From the NCBI RefSeq assembly GCF_022376445.1, contig NW_025955099.1, positions 48,264-112,263 of the forward strand: a stretch of 64,000 nucleotides of DNA, in the 5' to 3' direction. The DNA is from Fomitopsis serialis (taxonomy: Eukaryota; Basidiomycota; Agaricomycetes; Polyporales; Fomitopsidaceae). The notes under the pieces are model-generated. The model searched no databases and was not told the DNA's origin. It was given only the letters and a program-made list of their open reading frames with translations. Shown here piece after piece: positions 37,250-48,715 of this stretch. Position 1 is the stretch's first letter. Each line of letters starts with the position of its first letter. Made by a program: the position numbers and the translations under genes.

Positions 37250-38080
37250 ATGTTTCAATTCGTCGCGCTGCCCATTGATGCTGGCTGTCTCACCGCCCAC
37301 TTGTCAATTCGTCTCAGCCCCGGCCGGGCCCACGGTCGCCGCTGTGTCCTCGTGGTAATGCATGGTCTATCTGACAGAAAGCCCCTCGGACCATTTGCTT
37401 TGCACCCCGGCGTCGTTAACCAACCACGTCATCCTAGTAGTATTGGCTTCAAGTGGTCCCTGGACCCTCACAACCGCGTGAGTCACTGTTACCGTACAGC
37501 CTGAGCTGCTCAAGGCTATTATCGAGCTCGACCATGTACCACCACTAATAGCCCAGCCTACGGCGCTCGCGATGCCTTTCCTTGCAGCGGCCCGTACCTC
37601 CGAACCTGATTATCAACAACGACAACGGATGGGTCACCGTCGCGCAGATTCGCGCCCGATTCGATGCGTTGGTGGCTGCAGGCTATGAGGTGCGTCTGCT
37701 AGTCCTTGTCAGTGACAAGATGATTTACTTTCTTCGTGCGCAGGTGATCTTGTCCGCGCTCGCTGAACCAATCTGACAAGGGCTCGCGCTTGAAGACACA
37801 TACGGTCCTCGACGACTCGCAATGTGAGTCAATACTTGCCCCGTGGGCTCCGCCGCCGAAGGGAGGGCGACGCAGGCGGCGGTCGTCGAAAGCTGGAAGA
37901 GGCTGCCCCTAAGCTGTATGAACTGAGTCTGTGAGTCTGGAGGGCATCCCTTTGAGGTATGGTTGCAAGACTCCCGCGGGTTGTATCACTAAGTATTCAA
38001 TGGTAGGATTGATGTGTTCAATTGTTCGAGAGATGTTGGGCTTGAGCTTGATGTGACACATCTCATCCAGCAATATCTTA
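37250..38080 (+). pseudogene. SurE-like gene copy with 0.8 kb internal deletion
   Basis: A DNA-level duplicate of the intact SurE-like locus at 57.4-59.4 kb, lodged between BTB copies 4 and 5. Homology covers the 5' flank (from about 37250), exon 1 (NLIINNDNGWVTVAQIRARF), intron 1, the start of exon 2 and the 3' UTR after the stop. Everything between GCCGAAGG near 37860 and the last coding segment (GAGGGCGACGCAGGCGG) is missing. The metal-binding NDDG motif reads NDNG, and the ATG-proximal signal peptide codons are disrupted. It cannot encode a working enzyme. Confidence 0.8.
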
Positions 38081-38480
38081 CAGAATACAATCCACAATTA
38101 GACCAGCGGCAGCAGCATATCAACATAAGCCCCCCGCCCCCCCGGCATGCACACAACAAGAAATGAACGAATCGGACGTCACTCAGTACTCAATATTCAA
38201 TGTTTCAATGCAGGCGCGCCTAATTAACAAGATGGACCTGACGCGCGCCAGTCGAGAAGGAAGCAGTCAACAAGGTTCGGCGTGACCCACCACGATGCAT
38301 GAGATACTAACAACGTTTCGAAGGCACTGGGAAGACTGGCGACTGTGAGACAGCGGCGAAAATATCATCCGAGTCAAGTACAATCAGATCGAGCGGCGTA
38401 CCCTGCATGAACCTGCGTTTCATTCTCACATTGACGACGATTTGGTGATCGCAACGACCACCGTCAAAACTTACTTCATC
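38081..38480. other. Upstream region of BTB copy 5
   Basis: A short C-run (about 38133-38145), then sequence related to the upstream region of BTB copy 4. No gene. Confidence 0.45.
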
Positions 38481-39446
38481 ATGGAGGAATCCTCGACCCC
38501 CAGATGTAGCGAGCGTTGTGAGTGATCTCCTGATGATGTGTGCGTTGCGGTGTAGACTCACATGCATATGCCTGTGCAGTCAACGCACCAGACGCAGACG
38601 TTACGATATCCTCAAAAGATGACGTGCTCTTCAAGGTCCACCGCAAGAATCTCGAATTCCACTCCGACAGTTTCCCTGGGTCTGACGTCCCAGTGGATAA
38701 TGAAATCGTGGCCTTGACAGAAACGGCGTCGACCTTGGAGCTGCTGTTCCAGTTCATGTATCGCCAACGGCTGCCCGATCTGAGCAAGGTCGGCACCAAG
38801 GAACTCGCAACAGTGGCAGAGGCGGCGGAGAAGTACTGTGTATACTCAGCAATGGAGATATGTAAAGTGTATATGCAGTGCGTACTGTGTCGTCACATCA
38901 TGTCACAACGTATAACTGATCAGCACCACCCGTCGAATAGAGCTGCCATCCCTAAGATGCCACTGGCGGTCATGGGATATGCGATGAGGCACGGGTACAA
39001 GAGTCTTTGTGACGAGGCGGCTCCGTACACACTCTCAGCGAAGGCGGCTGATGCTTGGGAGCATCTGGACGCTGGAACCTTCGCCAATTGGGTGAGCGAG
39101 TCTGACCAAACTGCTCTTATCGTGAGGGCCGACTTGTAGTGCGTGATTTCAGGTCCTTCACCGTGAACATTGGCTGCAAGTCATGTATGAATGCCATGCC
39201 CCGAGTCGTGGGCCGTATATGCACAAGGGTAGCTATACGGACTGCGTTGAATGGTACCCGTTCCAGGCGAATGTTCTACAAGACATCGGAAACTCGATTG
39301 ATAATCTCAGGACCCCGACAGTTGTCTTTGATAGGCACATGGTGCTATTGAACGGCTGTACGTACTGCGAGAGACGTGCTGGGGACTGGAGGGAAACGGT
39401 TCGGATGAAGGTGTCGAGCATACCGAAGTTCGATCCCATGCCTTGA
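38481..39446 (+). CDS. BTB/POZ domain protein, array copy 5
   Basis: Intact, and the closest relative of copy 4. Exon 1 is MEESSTPRCSER in phase 1. The BTB exon reads NAPDADVTISSKDDVLFKVH and LFQFMYRQRLPDLSKVGTKE. Exon 3 reads RAAIPKMPLAVMGYAMRHGY. The last exon starts VLHREHWLQVMYECHAP, carries the C-x2-C pair NGCTYCERR and ends VSSIPKFDPMP. Stop at 39446. Its upstream 200 nt match those of copy 4, so the pair arose by a duplication that included the promoter. Confidence 0.84.
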
Positions 39447-39456
39447 GCCTCCGTAC

Positions 39457-39518
39457 TAGAAGACCGCCCTCCCCTCCGTCAAAGAGGTCTTCTTCAGGGT
39501 CTGCCTAGGGGGGGCTAG
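39457..39518. repeat. Dispersed hairpin repeat, copy A
   Basis: A sequence of about 60 bp with arms AGAAGACC (39458-39465) and GGTCTTCT (39486-39493), followed by CAGGGTCTGCCTAGGGG. It lies 10 nt after the stop of BTB copy 5. A second copy is at 56976-57045. Confidence 0.6.
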
Positions 39519-39714
39519 TAGTATCCATCCGGACACAGAGATTCCCGGGTGTACGATGTGTACATGATGGGGTTTGCACGTAGGAACTATGGCTGGGCTG
39601 ATCGCCTTCTGTACATAGTCGAAACAATCCAAGCGACATCCTTACATACTGTGTGTAGTACAACTCGTCCATCTGTACCCACCACTCGTCCGCGTCCAGC
39701 GCGGGATTAGTTTA

Positions 39715-39880
39715 TGTATTGCGAGCGTCGACTACAAGTCACGTACGGCATTGACTGTCCACTTGACCGTTGCTGCACTGACAAGGGAGGCCTGGAGGTC
39801 TCGCGGATTGGCTCCCATTCCAAGGGAGAGCACTACAAGATTTTGGAAGCCCATCTGCTGACCCTTCTGTTGGATGAATG
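39715..39880 (+). pseudogene. BTB/POZ array copy 6, remnant of the last exon
   Basis: A fragment matching only the final exon of the BTB family. It reads CERRLQVTYGIDCPLDRCC and then, in a shifted frame, DWLPFQGRALQDFGSPSADP, next to a stop. Copies 4 and 5 have the aligned segments REHWLQVLYDIH and LWLPFQGGVLQDLGSSLA. The earlier exons are absent. Confidence 0.65.
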
Positions 39881-40053
39881 CCTGTACATACGTTTAGCCC
39901 GGACACGTTCTCACCAACTTATGAGACTCAAGAGAGGTTATACAGTACATAACGCATCAACATCGCTGTCCAGAGCCTGAAGCAGATGTTGGGACACTCG
40001 AGACGGCGGGCAGTCACGTACAATGTATAGATGAGCATCGTAACAAAGTAAAA

Positions 40054-41278
40054 TCAGGCTGTCAAACTCAGCACGTTCATACTCCGTAGCAGTCCGTCCT
40101 CCTCAAGCTGGTGCTGAGTCTCGTCCGAACCGCGGTCCCATCTCGCTGTCCCGACCAGCCTCTCTGAATCGCTTAACGACACCTCTAGTCCGTAATCCTC
40201 TTCGTCCGAGTATTCTTCGTAGCCCTCATTACCATAGTCTTCCTCAACAACAAGCTCCTCGTCGGGGAAGAACATCTCGCCCAGTCCGAGGTCCGTACAC
40301 CGCGTCATCTTGAGCAACATGCCGAGTCCCCGGTCATTCTGCACTGCAGACATCCCGGGGCCGTCGAGGAGGTCCCACGTCTCGGCGTCGAGTTCTTCGG
40401 CCATGCGGCCCCAGGCGGAGCGAATCACGCCGGGGTAGTTGAAGGCCGCAAGGACAAAGCACATGGGAGAGCCTGTGCACAAACGCAGTTGAGATAGGCA
40501 CGTCGTCGACGAGTAAAGAGCAACATACAGAGACCGCTCAGCTCCTGCTCGCGAAATAGGTTGGGGGCGATCGGTTCGTGAGGCTTGGGTATTGAGTTCT
40601 CGTCCAGCAGATGTTCTGGCAAGACATCACCCAGGTGGTATAGCCGCTGACATGCGGGACAGACCCTCGCAACTTGTCGACTCTTGTTATACCACAATAT
40701 CTGGGACGAAGTGTATAGAGCTGCACGATCCTTCAGAGAGCATGATAACGCACCAGAGCCGTTTCCTCGGGCAGAACAGAGCACAACATCTCCAACATTT
40801 CTTCCTGTGCAAATTCGGCACACAGGGGATCGTCCAGAGAAGGTGGTGAGGCAAAGGTAGAATCAAGAAACGCGTGTACATTGCGGACACGGGGACCGTT
40901 CCCCGGATCGTAGATGAACGGCTCGTTAACAAGCGATGGATGGATTCGCTCGTGGTCTTCGGGGACATTGGGCGGTGGTGGCTCCTCGTAAGGGTCTGGC
41001 GCGGAATAAGGATTAGGGTATGCTTCGGCAGGGTAGTAGGGATGGTCGGGTGGTAGAGCATTCGCAGCTATTGGCTGATTGTATTGGTATGCTCCTTCCG
41101 TCACAAGCTGAGTGTTGCCTGTAGCACACAGCGCGTCGTGTTCGTCGGCACAGGCGACCGGTGCAGGAGATTTGGAGGACGCGTCCTGCTCGTCGTCAAG
41201 CGGTCTCTCGCCCTGCGAATATCTCGCCTTCTTGGCCTGCTGCTTGGCCTTCTTTTTCATGTTTCGTGGGCCTGGCAT
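40054..41278 (-). CDS. Conserved fungal protein of unknown function
   Basis: Three exons. The start MPGPRNMKKKAKQQAKKARY is very basic and could be a nuclear or nucleolar signal. A proline-rich acidic linker follows (NPYSAPDPYEEPPPPNVPED). The second exon, reached over a 55-nt intron after EETAL, contains ILWYNKSRQVARVCPACQRL, where a C-x2-C next to RLYHLGD suggests half of a zinc site. The third exon contains GSPMCFVLAAFNYPGVIRSA and ends in a strongly acidic stretch. I do not recognise the family, although such proteins with this layout occur across Agaricomycetes. Four ACGCGT boxes lie about 100-165 nt upstream of the start. Confidence 0.7.
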
Positions 41279-41825
41279 GATGCTATCGTTCGCAGAGGAT
41301 GGAGGGGTTCAAGAAATTGAACGTCGGAGAGACATGCGTTCTATTCCCAAGCAGCTGTCCGGGCACTGATCCGGACGCGTCGTCACGGTCGCGAGGTGTC
41401 ACGCGTCGTCACGGTCGCGAGGTGTCACGCGTCAGTCACGCGTGTGACTCTCAACGCAGGAGGTCTTTCGAGGGAAATGGATAGCTATCAATTGAGCCAC
41501 TGGCTAGAGCTCGTTTTCAGCATGAGCTTCAGTACGTCCCTATCGCTAGCCAACGCGGAAGAGGTTCAGCAGCAGACGAAATCTGCTGCATGTCTCCCTC
41601 TGAACGGACGATATCCACACCGCAGATTCCAACAAGTTACTTACAGTGCAGCTGTATCCTCCGTCGTAAATACTATGAATACATACACATACACACATTA
41701 CTGCCACTCCAAGCATTACGCAAACTCCGCGCTCGTAATACAACGAAAGCGCACTGCACCCCGAACCAGCCGCAGCGAGGCAACAATAACTTAGATCAAA
41801 CACTCCCACCTCCTACAGGCGCGAC
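41279..41825. other. Spacer between two minus-strand genes
   Basis: Holds the ACGCGT cluster and the 3' flank of the SLC49-type transporter gene, which contains a CA/TA-rich stretch near 41680-41705. No gene. Confidence 0.5.
41375..41443. promoter_or_regulatory. Four ACGCGT boxes in a 26-bp tandem repeat
   Basis: ACGCGT occurs at 41375, 41401, 41427 and 41438. The first three are spaced exactly 26 bp apart within a tandem repeat (unit ACGCGTCGTCACGGTCGCGA plus GGTGTC). ACGCGT is the MluI cell-cycle box bound by Mbp1-type APSES factors in fungi. The cluster lies 97-165 bp upstream of the minus-strand gene starting at 41278, in the expected promoter position. Confidence 0.6.
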
Positions 41826-44656
41826 TTATGTCCGCGGCGCCATCTCGACAGTCGTATCGGAGCCCTCGCTCCCGTCCACGCTCACCGCGCGCACCGTCAC
41901 AGGGGTCCGCGGGTCGTCCAGGTCGCCCACGTCCTTCTCACCCGCCTCCTTTAGTGAACTCAGCGACTTCATCGAGGCTGGCGAGCGCGGAGGCCGCGGG
42001 GTCTCGGCCATTTCATGCTGGCGGAGCCGCGCGTGCGCCTGCTCGTCTGCGGCACGGCGCGTCTGCCTGCCCTCAATGAGGTAGACGAGCGAGACGGTAC
42101 CGAGGACGAAAGCGCCCTGAAAGATGAGTGCGCTGCGCATGTTATTCGGCGGATCGGCGTCGGGGCCTGCGCGCAGCGCGCCTTCCGCTGCTCGCCGCAG
42201 TCAGCGGGTGATGGGTCAAGGGCACGGAAACGGGACGCACCGAGCACGAAGATAACGCCGAACAGATTCGAGGATGCCCAGAGGAGCGCAGAGCTCGCGT
42301 CCGCGTTGCGCGTCGCCTCGACCGCAAGCTCGATCGCAACGGGCAGCATCGTCAGGCTCGTCCCGCCAATGACGGCCATCAACGCAAACAGCCCGCCCGT
42401 GTCCCCCTCGTGTACTGCAATGAACGCCACCGGATTAACATCAAACACCTCGGGTGGAAAACGGGACGCACCAGCCCAAACCAGTGCCAGCCACGCCCCT
42501 CCGAGGATGGGGCAGAGCACCTTGATCGTGAGTGCGAGGTGGTGCGTGAAGACGCGATCAAAGAGCGGCGCGGTCACCGCGGTCGTAACGATGCCCACAA
42601 GGAGAAGTGTCGCGCCCATCAGGCCCGCAAGGTCGTCCGAGTACCCGAACGGCTCGAGATCCTGCGCGCTCAAGATTGAGAACGCGCTGACTCTGTAAAC
42701 CCAGACACCAACACGTCAATACCCAAGAATCAGGGCTGTCGTCTGGGAGAGGACTTACGCAGCGACGAGCACCCCAAACACCAATGTCAGAATCGCGAAA
42801 TCCATCCGCTGGCGCACCGTCATGTACGTAGGCTGGTCCACCGGCTCGCGCCCGAGCATTGCGCGCGCGAGGCTGGCGAACGACGGATTCCGCTGAGTCG
42901 CAGCACGGGTCGGCGGCGTGGGCGGCGCATCGGAGACAAAGAAGACACATGGGAGGGATGCGCTGTAGATAATCGCGAGGACGAGGAGCTGCCGGCATAG
43001 GGAGATGTGGACGGTTAGTCTAGGTGGCGGCGGGAGGGAATGATGCGAGACGCACCCCTGCACGCGGAGTACCGATCAAGGGTGAGATAAGTTGGCCTAC
43101 CGCCACGCCGATTGGGTTCGCTGCGCTACTCGTCAGCCTCGCATCCCACATGAGTCTCGAACCAGTGCACAAATGAGAACCCACCTATTGACATGAGCAT
43201 CGTCGCGGTTGTACGCTGGCGCAGGTCGAACCACTTCTCCGAGTAGCCGGGGATGAGCACCTGGAAAATGGGCTGGACGACGCCCGAAAGTATCTGCCCA
43301 GCACGACATCCATTCTCCTTCAGTGCATGGAATATGACGCGTGTTCGCGGTGACGCACCTGTCCAACGATGACTAACGCATAGCTCCCACCCGTGCTCAG
43401 CCCATCCGCCGTCCCCGCGTACCGTATCCACGCGGATGCCAAGAAAATGAGCGCCCCGATATAGCACTACCATCATCCTGTTTAGCTTCACTCATGTACT
43501 CTCCGCAAGCTGCGGGCTTCCCGCACCCCGCTTTGCCGAAGATTAAGGGATGACTCACTGTTCGCCTCAGCCCGAGCTTAGAGTACAACCACGGCACGAC
43601 GGCCGCGCAGGGTAGGTACACGACGTTGACGCAATTGCCGAGCCAGTTAACCTGGTCAAGTGTCCAGCCAAACTCGTCGACAGCTGCGCGTCACATAGGT
43701 GTGTCATGCGAGGCGCGTTGTTTGGATCAGTGTGAAGCAAGAGTGGTGAGGAGGGCAAAAGACGGAACAACGATGCGCACAAGCCCGGCAAGGGACGTTC
43801 GGAGTTAGGAGTGAGGTGGGCAGGGTGACGAGAGACGAGAACAGATGTCAGCGATGGTGTGGTGTTCGTCGGGATGGCGTTCAGTGGGCGGAAGGTAGGA
43901 TGGAGACCGGGACAGGCGGGGATACACAGGACAGGGACATGGTTCGAAGGTTGCAGGTGGACGAGACCAACAGTCAGCGATCGTCTCAAATAGCCAACCA
44001 GCCGGATACGCACTGTCATCCGCGATCGGCCCGAACCACACCAACGACATCCCTGCCACGATATTCAGGATCATCTGGTCCGCGCGTACACATCGTCAGC
44101 ACGACCTTCCCAAACCGCGCGGAAGGGACAGAGAAGGACCAAGACTCACAATGGCGATGACCCCTACCCACCGCCTCTTATACATCCTGTACTCCACCCC
44201 TCCCTCTTCTCCCTCGCCATCCTCCGGCGACGGATACGGGTACGCAGACCGGACGTCTGCGGCGGATCCTAGAGGTGCGTCGAACGAATTCTTGTCAGTC
44301 ACGCGCTCCACAACAGGGCGTGCCCCGCCGTAAGGAAACGAAGGTAGCTGGAACGAGAGCGTCGAAAAGGAGGAGAGGCGCGACTTCGCCATGGGCTCAA
44401 AAGGAGGAGGGGAATCAAGGGAGGGCTGGTCGCGCTTGGCGAGGAACGGGAGTAGACGCCAGTGGGACCTCGACGACGGCGAAGATCCAAATGAAACGGT
44501 GGGAGAAGAAGAAGCGGATGCAGAACCAGACAAAGGAGGGACGGAGGCCGGTGGGGATACCGCAACCGTCGGAAGAGACGGAGCCGCGTCCGCACGCCGG
44601 GAGAAATAGCGATAATATACGCCTGCAAGGACGTCGGGCGAGAGAGGCAGCGTCAT
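41826..44656 (-). CDS. Major facilitator transporter, SLC49-like
   Basis: A multi-exon membrane protein. A long Ser/Pro-rich cytosolic N-terminus (from 44656) leads to YKRRWVGVIAIV and then, after an intron, ILNIVAGMSLVWFGPIADD. FGWTLDQVNWLGNCVNVVYL, GQILSGVVQPIFQVLIPGYS, ANPIGVAVGQLISPLIGTP, LLVLAIIYSASLPCVFFV, the LAGLMGATLLLVGIVTTAVT block, and TSLTMLPVAIELAVEATRN with ASSNLFGVIFVLGA follow. This order, with GNxxGVAxGQ and the late ELAVEATRN, is that of the SLC49 group, whose animal members move haem or choline. The substrate in fungi is not known. The C-terminal cytosolic tail is charged and ends at 41826. Several introns are placed approximately. Confidence 0.72.
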
Positions 44657-47600
44657 CCTCGTCAGTCAGACGGTGACAAACGCAGACACCTCAATTGCGC
44701 GCTCCGGACGTGCTGTGGTGGTTGACAGGTGTGATACGGATGGGCCACAGGCACACAAGAATGACAGAGACAGAACAGCCAAAAGAATCAAGGGGCCGTC
44801 AGACAGAAGAAAGAAGGAGGGGGAAGGAAAGAACTGGGCGAGGAGTGATACACAAACGCGACGCGACGCGGTAAAGTAGCCTAGAGAAGACGGCCTCAGC
44901 CGAGTCCTCGACCCGATACGCGGGAGCGTCGTCCCGCGCGCAAGCGGGACGCGATCAACTCCGCGCCACACGAACCGCCGGGTGATTGGGAATTTGTCGG
45001 TGCGATCTCCATCGCTGTGCACAGCATGTCGCATGTCGGCTTTTATCGCTCGCTCGCTTGTCCGAGACCGCACCATACAACGGTAACGGACTCGGAGAGC
45101 TTTGGCAGCAACTCTGGCAGTTTACGCCACCTCCAAACAGCAGCTCGGACGCGACCAATCTTCCGGCTTGGATCTAAAGTACCACTGGAAGACACTCCCT
45201 GACGACCAGGCCTCAGATCTATCCACCTCGACCGTTTGATTCAATTCCGACAGTTGCTGTCAAAGTTCTCTGACACGAGGAAGATGAGTGGCCGTTGATT
45301 GAAACTTCCCCTCTATTTCCCTAGCTGCGCGTCCGAAACGTGTTTCGGACGCGCAGGAGAGCTTGTCTTGAAGGGACGGCGTGCAGTCCGGGTGGATGCC
45401 GAGGAGTGATAGACGCAGGTAAGCAGGCCATTTGGAGGCCAGACCCAGAGATGCGGCCGAGTGATGGATCGATGGCCGCCTGTGGGGGCCCGCACAGAAC
45501 AGTTGAGAACAAGGGAGAGCGCAAGGGAGGGCTGCTCCCATACAGGCTCCCCCCTTATACGCAACCTCGACGGACAGTGGTGACTGAGTTGTCACAGGCA
45601 AAGGGGGTCGGTACGTCGTGATGCCTAGAAGACTCAGCAGTCGTTCGTCCGCGAGAGAGTCCGTGCCTGAAACAAATCCGGATTGGAGGCGGAAAGAGGG
45701 AAACCTCCATCGCAGCCGAAACCTTCCCTGCCGCCGAACACGCTGATATGTTTGCAGTGCACCATCTCTATCGCTGTCAGGAACCAGGATGGTACGTCAT
45801 GATAGATCCCATGTAACTTACGGCCATCATGATCAATGACCTTTGTTTCGGTTGGCCGCGATGGCCGCGAGTGGTAGAGGAAGGGGGGAGGAGAAAGGGT
45901 AGAGAAGCGGACGTGGGCGACTCACCAGTGGCGGGGCTCTTGGATGTGAGCGGGATTGCGCTGGACGCGATCGAAAGGCGCAAACCCCAGCGGGCCATCT
46001 CCGGTTCGTGGACTCTGTCGTAAGAAACCTAATCAATATGAACAGCAGAAGTTGAAGGCGCGAAGAAGCCGAGGGCAGAGTCGAGCGGGCAAGCGGCGAG
46101 GATGAGAGATAGAGAGGGGGGGTATTCGAGAGACGCCTGGCGGAGGCATAACTTATCAGAGGGAGGAGGGAGGAGTGATCAGAGAATTAAATGACACGGG
46201 CCTGCCGTGTCTGCCCTCGTTCGGCGCAGTCGCGTGCGGGAGCTGCCTGCCAGCCACCGGGCCCCAATCGCGGCGCTCGATCCCGATCGGGGCAGCCAAG
46301 ACATCGCCTGCCGTGCCCACGTCATCCGCCCTTCCTCACCTCCTCCCGCCGCCCCGGGCCTCCTCCCGCCCACAGCTCGAGTCGCCGCCAGCGTACACCC
46401 ACCCCCTCGCTCGCTGCCTCTCCCGACGTTGCGCGCGTCCATCTATCCAGCGACGGCAGGCTTGGACTCGTCCCCGTCAATGGCCCTGATCCCAACACGG
46501 GGCCCGTGATTCCCATCGACCTCCACGGCACCAGCCTGGCAGTTCCGTCGTGGGTCCCTCGTCTCGTCTCGTCTATCGTCTCGACCCCTTGCGAACGCGG
46601 TGATGAAGATATCTTCGTCATGCACAGGCAGTCTCCACTGTAACCAATTCATCAGCTCCCCGCGATGAATCCCATAGGACGTCCTACTCTCTCGCCCGTC
46701 ATCTAAGCGCACGGACGCAGAGCCTATTCTTGCCCGGAGCCGAGCGAGCCTCCTCGCTCATATTTCCCTCCAAGGCCTTCTGCCGCGCGTCGGCCCCGAA
46801 GGAAAGACCCTGGATCGCTCGCACTGGTGCGTTATTCTTGTATGCTCTGCCTGACGCTCCCACAGACCAGCCAGTCGGCTGCATCTCGGGGATTTACCAC
46901 GGTCAATGCCGCTGAGCTTGTGAACGACGATTGTCAAGTTGTAGATAATGTGCGACCTGAGGGACGCGGTGTTTCAACGCGGAACGTGCAGAGGCCGACC
47001 TCGTAGACCTTGCGAGGATGCTGGGTACTCGGGTGGCAAGTGCCAACTCTGGCTGGTCCTCTTTCCTGAAGCTTGGAAGTTTACCTGGGAGCCGGTGAAT
47101 GCGTCGAACGAACGAAGATTCACATGCACAATCATACGTACGCGGCCCCCTTTTCTTCCCCACCATCAACAGACCGCGACGGCTTGCTCTGCGGTTATCG
47201 ATTTCGTCGTATATTGCTCGGAGACGCCGCGGGGATAGTGAAACACCGACTCCTTCGACCCGGCTGTGATCCCCTCGTCGCAAATGATTCTCCTGCTTGC
47301 TGCGCAAACTGCTACGAGAACTGCGTGAATACGTTGAACCTGCGACACGCTTTGCGCTGTTTGTTACCACATGCGTACGTGGGCATCGAATTCTTCCGTC
47401 CTGCCCTTCCGAGTGTATCCAAGCCAATCAGCCACGCTCTGCCCCTCCAGATTCCAGAATCAAGAATGGCTGATAAGCCCAACTTCACCTTCCTCCATTC
47501 CTGCACCATGCGCGTGCCGATCACGCGCGTTTCTTCCCTGTCTCTTCTCGAGCTGCTTGTATGCGCTTTCAGTACTCCTCAAGTGACCCGCTGCAAGACC

Positions 47601-48715
47601 TACCTTAACCACAGACCCAACTGCATACGCGGATGCGCCTCGCCCATTCTGATCACGTCCCTCCTGCACTCCTGCACAATCTCGGATTCTCAGCGACGAT
47701 CGCCCCCGAATCATATCACCGCTTGGCTCGCCGATAAGCCTGTCCTTCTCGCCTTCCCGTCTTCTCCTGGTCATCTCCACTGTTGTCGCTTCATAAGGCG
47801 GGCCAGGGCGAGGGAAGCGCGTGGCCGTGCGTCCCTTGCGGCTGTATGCGGCGAGAGCAAGTACCGAGCTGAGACATGTCCAGATTGGTTTGGTTTGCGA
47901 CGTGCGCGGATGGGCGTTTCCGTTCTATGTAGGACCGCCGCTGGGTTCTGGCTGCGACGGCGCTGGAGGCGAAGATGGTGGGCGGCGCGTCGCGCTCTGC
48001 CGTACAGACTGGAATCCGTTGCTGCGAGGGAAAGCTGAGCCTGCGAAGTCGTCGTCTCTCCTGGACCCCACGCGATCCGAATTCGGGCGCCAGAAGGATC
48101 CCTACGTTCTGTGCGTGTCAATGGGGACGAGTGACGTCGTGCACCTTGTATGACTGGCACCCCGTCACGAAATACAAAGTCTAACACTAGCGGGGTTCGA
48201 TCTGGGGGCCCGGCGTTTGAATACCCGTCACATCTTGTCTGAAGACTGAAATCTTGGGCGCGGTGATGTACGGGCCACAGGCACATATTCTCGCTATGGT
48301 CAAGCTACTTCCGAGCCCCGAGTGCGTGCCAGTGACTTGAACGCAGCGAGGGTTTCGTTCGAGGGTTGAACGTTGAACGTTGAATCAGGGCAGTGTGCCT
48401 TGCGCTCGAGCGGGAATTCCGTACCAGCCAGCCTACCTTGGGTGGGTTCGCAGAAATGTGACACGGAGGGGGGAGAGAAGAAAATCTCAGCCAGTTCCGA
48501 AATGCGCCGGGGGAGGAAGAAAGACACAGGCAGCTCCGAGCACTTGCTTATATGCGTCGCCTTGCTCCTCCCGCAGCGTGAGCTGCGGTGTGCATCGCCT
48601 CGTTCGTCAAACTCGGGTTACAACTTGAAAGTGGGGAGCTGCGTGCGGCTGAGTATGGGCGCACGCAGCGTCCGGTGACGTCGGAGTCGTGCATTCCTTA
48701 CTAGTCTGCTTCAAA
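44657..48715. other. 4 kb gene-poor region
   Basis: No recognised gene. It contains purine- and pyrimidine-skewed blocks (about 46050-46175 and 46320-46440), a perfect 32-bp palindrome at 45325-45356, and a 322-codon open frame at 47073-48038 (+). That frame is Cys-, Arg- and His-rich without any family resemblance. A minus-strand frame near 46700-46884 also has no recognisable content. Confidence 0.4.
45325..45356. repeat. 32-bp palindrome
   Basis: Arms CTGCGCGTCCGAAAC and GTTTCGGACGCGCAG are exact reverse complements around a 2-nt centre (GT). Confidence 0.85.
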
